From: HdN1 sp964473645
GTDB lineage: Bacteria; Pseudomonadota; Gammaproteobacteria; Pseudomonadales; Ketobacteraceae
NCBI GenBank assembly: GCA_964473645.1
Contig: CAYYPW010000008.1
Coordinates: 165,083-229,082 of the forward strand
Reading direction: 5' to 3'
Length of the DNA stretch: 64,000 bases
Position 1 is the stretch's first letter. Every line of letters starts with the position of its first letter. Made by a program: the position numbers and the translations under genes. A model generated the notes under the pieces. The model did not search any database. It was not told where the DNA came from and saw only the letters and a list, made by a program, of their open reading frames with translations. Positions 24,379 to 31,404 of this stretch are shown here, piece after piece.

Positions 24379-25575
24379 ATGCCAGAAAACATGGCTGACA
24401 GCATGTCTGATCTGTTGTTATTCAGCTCGCTGTTTGCCGCCATTGTGATTGGTTGGCTGCTGGGAAAGATGGAGCGTCGGCGTCGCCCGGCGCCCCCCAG
24501 CAACCCTCTGACCCGCGAATATTTTCAGGGCATTAACCTGCTGTTGAATGACAAGCGCGACGAAGCCGTCGATGTCTTGCTCAAATCCCTGGAGATTAAC
24601 TCCGAAACCGCCGACACCTACCTCGTGATGGGTAGTTTGTTTCGCCAGCGTGGCGAAGTCGATCGCGCCATTCGCATTCACCAGGATTTGCTGGCCCGCC
24701 CCAACCTTACCAAAGAGCAGCAAGCGACCGTACGCCTCGAACTGGCGCGGGATTTTCTCAAAGCCGGTTTGCTGGATCGCTCGGAACGCCTGCTAAAAGA
24801 GCTGGTAGACGAGGGCAGTCAGCATGCGCCCGTTTGCCAAAGCTTGTTGCTCACGATTTTCGAGCAGGAGAAAGAATGGCAACAAGCGGCCGACATTGCC
24901 GAGCAGCTCAACAATAAAGGCAACGAATCGCTGCACACTCAGCTTGCCCATTACTACTGCGAGCTGGCCGAGCAGGCAGCCAAGCTGGATGACGCGGTAG
25001 AAATTCGCGGCCATTTGCGCAAAGCCCTCGCGGCCGATAAGAACTGTGTGCGCGCCAGTTTGCTGGAAGGCAAAATCGAAGAAAAACTCGGCAACCACAA
25101 AGACGCCATCAAGGCCTACAAACGCATCAAACAACAAGACCCGCGTTATTTACCCGAAACCCTGGTACCGCTCGAACGCTGCCATAAAGCAGTGGGTGAG
25201 GAGCGTGACTATATCAAATACCTGTTTTCCTGCATTGAAGATCACCCGGCAGTATCGCTGGTGATCGCCCTGTCAGAAAGCGTGCGGGAGGTTGAAGGGG
25301 ACAAAGCCGGTGCTTACGTATTGGCGGAGTATTTGAAAAAGCGCCCCTCGGTGAAAGGACTGCACCGTCTGATTGATTACCACATGCAGCATAGCGCTGG
25401 CGATGCCAAAGACAACCTCGGTATTCTCAAAGCTTTTACCAGCAAGCTGATCGAACACAAGCCCGTCTATCGTTGCGGGAATTGTGGCTATGAAGGCAAA
25501 TTACTGCATTGGCATTGCCCCTCCTGCCATCGCTGGGGCACCATACTGCCCATTCAGGGCCTGGAAGGCGAATAA
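24379..25575 (+). CDS. lapB: Lipopolysaccharide assembly protein LapB (YciM)
   Basis: A 398-residue protein with an N-terminal membrane anchor (about residues 12-28), the linker R-E-Y-F-Q-G-I-N-L-L-L-N, about nine TPR repeats, and a C-terminal rubredoxin-like metal site formed by Y-R-C-G-N-C-G and W-H-C-P-S-C-H. It binds FtsH and promotes degradation of LpxC, balancing lipopolysaccharide and phospholipid synthesis. All four metal-binding Cys are kept. Length matches E. coli LapB. The ATG at 24379 is taken; a second ATG (codon 5) gives a slightly shorter anchor. Confidence 0.92.
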   Translation: MPENMADSMSDLLLFSSLFAAIVIGWLLGKMERRRRPAPPSNPLTREYFQGINLLLNDKRDEAVDVLLKSLEINSETADTYLVMGSLFRQRGEVDRAIRIHQDLLARPNLTKEQQATVRLELARDFLKAGLLDRSERLLKELVDEGSQHAPVCQSLLLTIFEQEKEWQQAADIAEQLNNKGNESLHTQLAHYYCELAEQAAKLDDAVEIRGHLRKALAADKNCVRASLLEGKIEEKLGNHKDAIKAYKRIKQQDPRYLPETLVPLERCHKAVGEERDYIKYLFSCIEDHPAVSLVIALSESVREVEGDKAGAYVLAEYLKKRPSVKGLHRLIDYHMQHSAGDAKDNLGILKAFTSKLIEHKPVYRCGNCGYEGKLLHWHCPSCHRWGTILPIQGLEGE

Positions 25576-25589
25576 CGCCAGGCCCGCAT

Positions 25590-25623
25590 GCCCATCGACC
25601 AGTATCGCCCATCGACCAGTATC
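25590..25623 (+). repeat. Two perfect 17-bp tandem repeats before pyrF
   Basis: Two identical 17-base units (25590-25606, 25607-25623) lie between the lapB stop and the pyrF ribosome site. The duplication adds spacer only and leaves both genes intact. Confidence 0.85.
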
Positions 25624-25640
25624 AAAAAAAAGGACACGCC

Positions 25641-26342
25641 ATGACACGTTCGCCCATCATCATTGCACTCGATTATCCCAACCTGGATAACGCACTTGAA
25701 TTGGTTGACCAACTTGATCCTGCGCAGTGTCGGGTGAAAATCGGTAAAGAGCTGTTCACCCGCGAGGGGCCGGCAGTGATACGCGCAATGCATGATCGTG
25801 GTTTTCAGGTGTTCCTCGACCTCAAGTTTCACGACATTCCCAACACAGTGGCAAAAGCTTGTGCGGTAGCGGCTGATATGGGCGTTTGGATGCTTAACGT
25901 GCATGCGTCGGGCGGCCTCAAAATGATGGAGGACGCAATGCGCGCCGTGGAGCAGGCAGGCAGCGGCAGCTTGTTGATTGCCGTGACAGTGCTGACCTCG
26001 ATGGATGCCAGTGAATTCCGCACGATTGGTTGGGATGGCAGTGCCGAAGACCAGGTCAAGCGTTTGGCAGGCCTCGCCCAGACAGCGGGTTTGCACGGTG
26101 TCGTCTGCTCTGCCCAGGAAGCCCCCGTGTTGCGCCAGCTTTGCACTCCCAGCTTTCTGCTGGTGACCCCTGGGATTCGCCCTGCTGATGCCGGAAAGGA
26201 CGATCAGAAGCGCACAGCAACCCCTGCTGAAGCCGTCGCGATGGGGGTTAACTACATGGTCATTGGTCGCCCGATAACGCAATCGGTTTACCCCGCCAAA
26301 ACCTTGGGTGAAATCCTGAAGAGCGTTAGTTTTATTCAATAA
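25641..26342 (+). CDS. pyrF: Orotidine 5'-phosphate decarboxylase
   Basis: A 233-residue TIM-barrel enzyme that converts OMP to UMP, the last step of UMP synthesis. The catalytic D-L-K-F-H-D-I-P-N-T motif carries the Lys and Asp residues; P-I-I-I-A-L-D-Y starts the barrel and T-P-G-I-R-P and G-R-P-I-T bind phosphate. The ATG at 25641 follows AGGA at six-base spacing and gives the usual length; the frame is open far upstream into lapB and should not be used. It lies 65 bases after lapB. Confidence 0.95.
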   Translation: MTRSPIIIALDYPNLDNALELVDQLDPAQCRVKIGKELFTREGPAVIRAMHDRGFQVFLDLKFHDIPNTVAKACAVAADMGVWMLNVHASGGLKMMEDAMRAVEQAGSGSLLIAVTVLTSMDASEFRTIGWDGSAEDQVKRLAGLAQTAGLHGVVCSAQEAPVLRQLCTPSFLLVTPGIRPADAGKDDQKRTATPAEAVAMGVNYMVIGRPITQSVYPAKTLGEILKSVSFIQ

Positions 26343-26365
26343 GCCGGCTTTGTTTGCATGTTGTC

Positions 26366-26425
26366 TGTCTTTTTGATCCTGGGCTTTGGGTGTGGATGCT
26401 CCCAAAGCCCAGGATCAAAAAGACA
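26366..26425 (+). promoter_or_regulatory. Perfect 25-bp inverted repeat abutting a ribosome site
   Basis: Arms 26366-26390 and 26401-26425 are fully complementary around a ten-base loop. The 5' arm begins with T-rich and the 3' arm ends with A-rich sequence, so no T-run follows the stem as an intrinsic terminator needs. The AAGGA of the next gene begins at 26425, at the foot of the stem, so the hairpin could mask or shape that ribosome site. It may also mark the end of the pyrF transcript. Confidence 0.6.
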
Positions 26426-26433
26426 AGGACCCC

Positions 26434-26736
26434 ATGACGATGACCTTACCCCGCCGATCACGCCACTTTCTGCTGGTGTTGCTCGTTTGTCTTAACACAT
26501 TGATACAGCCTGTAGCCGCGCAGAATATCGCCCCCGGCGCCATCGTGAACATCAATCGCGCCGATCCGGAAACCATCTCCCGTTACCTGAAAGGTATTGG
26601 GCCAGTAAAGGCCGAAGCGATTGTTGCGTATCGGGAAAAGTATGGTCCATTCAAGTCGGTAGAGGAGTTGGCTGACGTGAAAGGCATTGGAGAAAAGACC
26701 GTAGCTCGGCTCAAACCCTTTATCCGCCTGCAGTAG
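26434..26736 (+). CDS. Secreted helix-hairpin-helix protein, ComEA-like
   Basis: A 100-residue protein with a signal peptide (about residues 1-28, ending P-V-A-A-Q) and a ComEA-type pair of helix-hairpin-helix motifs: V-N-I-N-R-A-D-P-E-T, L-K-G-I-G-P-V-K-A-E-A-I and V-K-G-I-G-E-K-T-V-A-R-L. Such proteins bind double-stranded DNA in the periplasm during natural uptake. In many gammaproteobacteria a similar small protein is present outside a full competence operon, so transformability is not proven. The ATG at 26434 has AAGGA five bases upstream. A long hairpin precedes it. Confidence 0.85.
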   Translation: MTMTLPRRSRHFLLVLLVCLNTLIQPVAAQNIAPGAIVNINRADPETISRYLKGIGPVKAEAIVAYREKYGPFKSVEELADVKGIGEKTVARLKPFIRLQ

Positions 26737-26887
26737 CGCGAATTCCATGGGCTGGAACGCCTGTGCGACGGCGGGGTCAAAATAGTGTTTGCGTGAATAG
26801 TTCACAGGCTAAACTTGAGTGAAAAGCTCAACGTTACGCACAAAGTCGCGTAAAATGCGGGCGCAATCAGTTTCGAATGGAATACTT

Positions 26888-27547
26888 ATGCGAATCTCAG
26901 CCGTAATCAAATACTTTGGATTGATGCTCGCCCTGTTATGGGGTATGCAAGCACTGGCTGCTCCGACGGCCCCCGATCAGCTCATTACGAGTCTGTTTAA
27001 CGAATCGACTAAGCGCGCCAAAGAAGAACAAGAGGCCGTGAAAAAAGATCGCGCCCGCCTGATTCAACTTGGCGAAGAAATTGTTGTGCCTTATGTGTCC
27101 TTCGAGAAAATGTCCAAGCAGATTCTCGGCAAATACTGGCGCACCATTACGCCAGATCAGCAGGCACGTTTTACCAAGGCGTTTAAAGAGCGTGTGGCAT
27201 CCACATTGGTCGAGCGTTACGATCCCGCCAAAGAATGGACGCTCAAGATTCTGGGTTCGAGAACCTCGCCCGATGGCAAGATTGCGCTGGTGAACAGTGA
27301 AATCACCGATGTAACGGCGGCCCAGAAATACCTGATCTCTTATCGTTTCTTCCTAGATCCCAAGTCGGGTAAATGGATGGTGTTCGACGTCATCGTTGAA
27401 GGTGTCAGCGTATTGAGCAGCTTTCAAACGGCTGCAGCCGAAGAAATGCGTCGCGGCGGCATTGAAAAGCTGATTTCCCAGCTCGAGAAAGGTGAGCTGA
27501 AGACTGAAAGCGATGACAAAACGCCAAAAACGGCGGCCAAGCTATAA
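26888..27547 (+). CDS. MlaC/Ttg2D-family phospholipid-binding protein
   Basis: A 219-residue periplasmic protein with a signal peptide (M-R-I-S-A-V-I... ending A-L-A-A). The MlaC signature is clear: F-E-K-M-S-K-Q-I-L-G-K-Y-W, Q-Q-A-R-F-T-K-A-F-K-E, and the C-terminal W-M-V-F-D-V-I-V-E-G-V-S-V-L-S-S-F. MlaC shuttles phospholipid between the outer-membrane MlaA complex and the inner-membrane MlaFEDB transporter. No other mla gene is near, so this is a lone or extra copy. The ATG at 26888 is preferred over in-frame upstream starts that would spoil the signal peptide. Confidence 0.85.
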   Translation: MRISAVIKYFGLMLALLWGMQALAAPTAPDQLITSLFNESTKRAKEEQEAVKKDRARLIQLGEEIVVPYVSFEKMSKQILGKYWRTITPDQQARFTKAFKERVASTLVERYDPAKEWTLKILGSRTSPDGKIALVNSEITDVTAAQKYLISYRFFLDPKSGKWMVFDVIVEGVSVLSSFQTAAAEEMRRGGIEKLISQLEKGELKTESDDKTPKTAAKL

Positions 27548-27748
27548 CCTGTTCTCCCTGCTACTTCTTCAGCAGGTCCGCACGGGCCTGCTGAACCTCT
27601 TCGTTGTCCTCCCCAAGCGCGTGTGAGCCCTCTTTCGCCAGGGGTTTCGGCACTTGCGTCCCCCAAAACCCAAAATCGTACTGCAATAAGTGCCGGACCC
27701 GTGGGCCAACTTGTCATCTGTACAGAGGTAAATCAATGTTTACCCTAT

Positions 27749-27767
27749 CGTTACAATTTTGTGACAG
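27749..27767 (-). promoter_or_regulatory. Weak Pho-box-like site before DUF47-pit
   Basis: Read on the minus strand, the site is CTGTCAC-AAAA-TTGTAAC, two seven-base halves with a four-base spacer. It resembles the PhoB box CTGTCAT-N4-CTGTCAT with six of seven and four of seven matches. It faces away from the genes, which weakens the case. It lies 42 bases upstream of the DUF47 start. Confidence 0.25.
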
Positions 27768-27808
27768 TGGTAAGCTTGCACCCTCCCGAAAACTGACAGG
27801 ATTCGACT

Positions 27809-28447
27809 ATGTTTGGTCGTTTTATGCCCCGCGAGGGCCGATTCTTTGATTTGTTCAACGAGCACGCCGCAGAAATCGTGCGTGGCGCTCACACCATGCA
27901 AGCGCTGCTGGAAGCGTTGAACCGCTCACCTGACGAAGCCGCCATTCAAGCATCAGTGCTGGATGAGATCGAATCAAAAGCTGACAAGATCAACGACGAA
28001 ACCATCGCACTGCTGCATTCGACCTTCATCACCCCGCTTGATCGGGACGAGATCCACCAACTGATCTCCCGCATGGATGACGTGCTGGATACCATGCAGG
28101 ATGCCGCCAACACTGTAACGGTCTACGACATTCGGCGGGCACCCCCGGAGGCGCTCCAACTTGCAGACCTGATCATGAAATCGGCCGTGTGCATGCAGAA
28201 AGCCCTGTCGATGTTGCATGACATGGAAAATGGCCAAGCCATTCTGGCGGCCTGCCGTGAAATCGCCAAACATGAATCCGCCGCCGATCAGGTGTTACGC
28301 GAAGCCATGTCACGTTTGTTTCGCGAGGAACCGGACGTGCGTGAGCTGATCAAGCTCAAGGCTACCTACGAGCTGCTAGAAACTGTGACTGATATCTGCA
28401 AAAACGTGGCCCATCTCCTCGAAGGCATCGTGCTCGAAAACTCCTGA
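27809..28447 (+). CDS. DUF47 (PhoU-like) accessory protein of Pit transporter
   Basis: A 212-residue all-helical protein with the DUF47/TIGR00153 pattern: E-G-R-F-F-D-L-F-N-E-H-A near the start, E-I-E-S-K-A-D-K-I-N-D-E, L-D-R-D-E-I-H-Q-L-I-S-R-M-D-D-V-L-D, and H-E-S-A-A-D-Q-V-L-R. The paired E-x-x-A-D segments echo the metal-binding motifs of PhoU. It is thought to modulate Pit-type phosphate transport. The pit gene starts nine bases after its stop, so the two are co-translated from one message. Length is typical. Confidence 0.9.
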   Translation: MFGRFMPREGRFFDLFNEHAAEIVRGAHTMQALLEALNRSPDEAAIQASVLDEIESKADKINDETIALLHSTFITPLDRDEIHQLISRMDDVLDTMQDAANTVTVYDIRRAPPEALQLADLIMKSAVCMQKALSMLHDMENGQAILAACREIAKHESAADQVLREAMSRLFREEPDVRELIKLKATYELLETVTDICKNVAHLLEGIVLENS

Positions 28448-28456
28448 GGCTCCTCC

Positions 28457-29467
28457 ATGGAAACAGTTCACATGAGCCTGGGCGTTATCATTTTTTTGGT
28501 AGTGCTTGCGCTGGCTTTTGACTTTATGAACGGCTTTCACGATGCCGCCAATGCCATCGCTACGGTGGTGTCGACGCGCGTGCTCAAGCCGCATCAAGCG
28601 GTGGCGTTGGCCACCTTTTTCAATTTCATTGCAATTTTTGTGTTTCAACTAAAGGTCGCGGCCACGGTGGGGAAGGGCACTATTGAGCCCTCGGTGATCG
28701 ACCATTACGTGATATTTGGTGCATTGGTGGGGGCGATCGCCTGGAACATTATTACCTGGTACTACGGGATTCCCTCGTCGTCGTCACATGCTCTCATTGG
28801 TGGGCTGGTCGGCGCGGCAGTGGCCAAATCTGGCTTCGATGCACTGATCTCGGAAGGCTTGTTGAAGACAGTGATCTTTATTTTTGTCTCTCCGTTGGCG
28901 GGCATGCTGCTGGGTGGTCTGATCATGTTGTTGGTCGCCTGGTTGTTTCGTCGCACGGCGCCTCGCAAGGTAGATCGCTGGTCGCGGCGCTTGCAGCTGG
29001 TGTCGGCGTCGGCCTATGCGCTGGGACATGGCGGCAACGACGCACAGAAAACCATTGGTATCATCTGGATGTTGTTGATCGCGGCGGGTATTACCGGGTC
29101 GGGAGACGCTACGCCACCTAGCTGGGTCATTATCTCGTGCTATGCGGCCATTGGATTGGGGACGGCGTTTGGCGGCTGGCGCATTATCAAACTGATGGGG
29201 CAAAAGATTACCAAGCTGCGTCCGGTGGGCGGTTTTTGCGCGCAGACCGGGGGCTCAATCATGTTGTTCTCGGCCACGGCTTTCGGGATTCCTGTGTCGA
29301 CGACGCATACGATTACCGGTGCCATTGTCGGCGTTGGATCAACGCAACGTTTCAATGCGGTGCGCTGGGGAATTGCAGGCAATATTGTGTGGGCGTGGAT
29401 TTTGACCATTCCCTGTAGCGCGGCCATTGCTGCCATTTTCTGGGCGATTGGCAAGCAGGTGCTGTAG
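28457..29467 (+). CDS. pit: Inorganic phosphate transporter, Pit family
   Basis: A 336-residue inner-membrane transporter with about ten membrane segments. The two signature repeats of the PiT family are visible: F-D-F-M-N-G-F-H-D-A-A-N-A-I-A-T near the N-terminus and A-L-G-H-G-G-N-D-A-Q-K-T-I-G in the middle, together with G-I-P-S-S-S-S-H-A-L and G-I-P-V-S-T-T-H-T-I. Pit proteins import phosphate as a metal-phosphate complex, driven by protons. It belongs with the DUF47 gene and faces a PstS-like/porin pair on the other strand. An alternative start is ATG six codons later. Confidence 0.93.
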   Translation: METVHMSLGVIIFLVVLALAFDFMNGFHDAANAIATVVSTRVLKPHQAVALATFFNFIAIFVFQLKVAATVGKGTIEPSVIDHYVIFGALVGAIAWNIITWYYGIPSSSSHALIGGLVGAAVAKSGFDALISEGLLKTVIFIFVSPLAGMLLGGLIMLLVAWLFRRTAPRKVDRWSRRLQLVSASAYALGHGGNDAQKTIGIIWMLLIAAGITGSGDATPPSWVIISCYAAIGLGTAFGGWRIIKLMGQKITKLRPVGGFCAQTGGSIMLFSATAFGIPVSTTHTITGAIVGVGSTQRFNAVRWGIAGNIVWAWILTIPCSAAIAAIFWAIGKQVL

Positions 29468-29513
29468 GTTTAACTCGATTCGAGTGGGGCGCCGCATTGT
29501 CGTTGCTGCCCCA

Positions 29514-29963
29514 TTATTCTGTGATCGAAAAAACCGGTTTCACTCGTTTGTCGACACTTGACTGCTGGATGTAACCAATAGCGTCCGGGTGTTCGGCGAT
29601 GAACTGAATGACTTCATGTTCGCTTGGAAGCATTTTGGGGAGCATTCCCTTGCCGCTGAACAAATACATGGCGCGTAAACGTTGTAACGTGGTCGGTGTC
29701 AGATTGGCGACCAACCGATAGAACCGGTCGAAGGACGGTAGAGAGGCGTCTTGATCCACAGGGTCGATGTTTTTTTGCGTGGCCGGATACAAACGCATCC
29801 GCCCCAGAAAAATTTGTCTGACTTCATCTTTGCTCAATGTGGTGATTGGATTACTCGGATGCACAACGACCACCATGTCGGCCGCGCTGATTCTGCACAC
29901 GATGGCGCCAAGGGCAAGTGTTGCTATCAACAGACATTTTTTTAAATTCACGTTTTGTTTCAT
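29514..29963 (-). CDS. Short PstS-like periplasmic protein (second copy)
   Basis: A 149-residue protein with signal peptide (ending R-I-S-A-A) and the same single-lobe PstS-like fold as the 9.9-10.3 kb protein: V-V-V-H-P-S-N-P-I-T-T-L, D-E-V-R-Q-I-F-L-G-R, L-F-S-G-K-G-M and A-I-G-Y-I-Q. Its start codon overlaps the stop of the upstream porin gene by one base (TAATG), so translation is coupled. Convergent to pit across 46 bases. The neighbourhood favours a phosphate role. The exact ligand is not shown by sequence. Confidence 0.78.
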   Translation of the reverse strand: MKQNVNLKKCLLIATLALGAIVCRISAADMVVVVHPSNPITTLSKDEVRQIFLGRMRLYPATQKNIDPVDQDASLPSFDRFYRLVANLTPTTLQRLRAMYLFSGKGMLPKMLPSEHEVIQFIAEHPDAIGYIQQSSVDKRVKPVFSITE

Positions 29964-31204
29964 TAGAACACCACATCAAAGACGATGGTGGTGGCAACGG
30001 CGTGTTCGGGTTCTTCGCCGCTTTCATCAAACGTCATTTGTCCTGTGGAATTCAGATTGAAATATTCTGCTTCGACTTTCAGTGCTGATGTACGACTGAC
30101 TTCATAACGCACACCGACAGCGGCGCTGCCTTGAGTCACCGATAAGCCTTCGATGGCTGTCAGCGTTTGTTGGCGCAGTATATCAAGCCCAGGATTGTCA
30201 CCTGCAGGTACAACACCGTAGCTGCTGCCAACACGTTGTGATATCGCGTGATCCATTTCGGTGCTGTATTCGCCAATGGTCAGATAAGGCATATAGTCAT
30301 TGATCTGGCGCGCGAGCGAGATATACCAACCGTTGTTTTCGAATGAAAACTGTTTGCCTGGCCCGATGGTCTGGAATTTTTCTGCCACCCATAACCAGCT
30401 GTTTTTTTCCCATTGCATGCCGAGAGAGTGATATTGAAACACTTTTTCTTGCAGCGCAGCACTGTCGGCAATGTCGTTTAATATGGGGGCGTTTTCGATA
30501 ACGGCTAACCTGCGGTACAGGTTGACGGCGGGTTCAAAAGCAGGGTTGGTGATGCTCAGGCGATTCCAGTTGTAGCAGTAGCGTAATTTGAGTGTACTGA
30601 GCTGGGTTTCTGCGGTGAATGCCCAGGTTTTATGAGCCTCGACATCGCGTCCACGGTATTCATCTTTAGCGGTGCCTGCAAATAGACTGAACTCACTTTC
30701 ATTACCGGCAATGTTTCTGAACCAGGTGATATCGACACCATCAAAATTGGCGAAGGGTTCAAGAAAGTGGGCATACATTTCTACCGGGGGGCGTACCCAC
30801 GGGTAAGAAAAGCCGGTTTCAAGGGATTCTGAATAGAGAAACAACGGTGTGCGGAGTCTCCCCGCTCGCACGCGCAATGAATGTGATATTTCGTAGCTGG
30901 CAAACAACCAGTTCAATTCAGGTTCGTAGGGCGATCGATCGTCGAAGGTAAAGCCTTTGGAAATCACCTGGCCGGTAAAGGAGAGTTGATCGGTGGTTTC
31001 GACAATGGCTTGTAACGCCAGCATGGTGTCAGAGTCGAAACTCCACTCGTTTTCATAGTCGAAAAACGTCAATGTGGGATCGTTGATTCTGCCAGCGCCC
31101 AGGCTTGCGAACCCGGAAAAATTCCACTCGGGTGTTGCGTAGGCAACGGGGGCGCACAGACACAGGGCCAGCGTTGCACAAACGCCCGTTTTTGGTTTAC
31201 GCAT
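29963..31204 (-). CDS. Outer membrane porin-like protein (second copy)
   Basis: A 413-residue barrel with signal peptide (M-R-K-P-K-T-G-V... ending A-Y-A) and a C-terminal V-F-D-V-V-F assembly signal. It shares G-R-L-R-T-P-L-F-L-Y-S-E, then G-F-S-Y-P-W-V-R-P-P-V-E with the porin at 10.4-11.8 kb, but lacks that protein's N-terminal coiled coil and is 63 residues shorter. It is translationally coupled to the PstS-like gene downstream and lies beside DUF47-pit. The likely role is outer-membrane passage of phosphate or another small anion. Confidence 0.78.
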   Translation of the reverse strand: MRKPKTGVCATLALCLCAPVAYATPEWNFSGFASLGAGRINDPTLTFFDYENEWSFDSDTMLALQAIVETTDQLSFTGQVISKGFTFDDRSPYEPELNWLFASYEISHSLRVRAGRLRTPLFLYSESLETGFSYPWVRPPVEMYAHFLEPFANFDGVDITWFRNIAGNESEFSLFAGTAKDEYRGRDVEAHKTWAFTAETQLSTLKLRYCYNWNRLSITNPAFEPAVNLYRRLAVIENAPILNDIADSAALQEKVFQYHSLGMQWEKNSWLWVAEKFQTIGPGKQFSFENNGWYISLARQINDYMPYLTIGEYSTEMDHAISQRVGSSYGVVPAGDNPGLDILRQQTLTAIEGLSVTQGSAAVGVRYEVSRTSALKVEAEYFNLNSTGQMTFDESGEEPEHAVATTIVFDVVF

Positions 31205-31404
31205 CCGTCGTTTCCTGTTGGGTCCTGATGGTAGGTGTCGTTTCAGGCGTTGCCGTGGGCTGCTTTGTCAGGTCTATAGGTATTCATTAAACGTTAGCGT
31301 TCACAAATGGGCTGTCAACCGGGTGGCGGGTGTACAAGGCGTTACGCTAACGGTGTTGCCGGGTAGGTGTCAGCCCGCTATGGTGATCTTAAAATAGGGT
31401 GATC

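Noticed and set aside
25554..26405. 283-codon minus-strand frame over pyrF
   Set aside because: It is antisense to a clear pyrF gene and has no recognisable fold.
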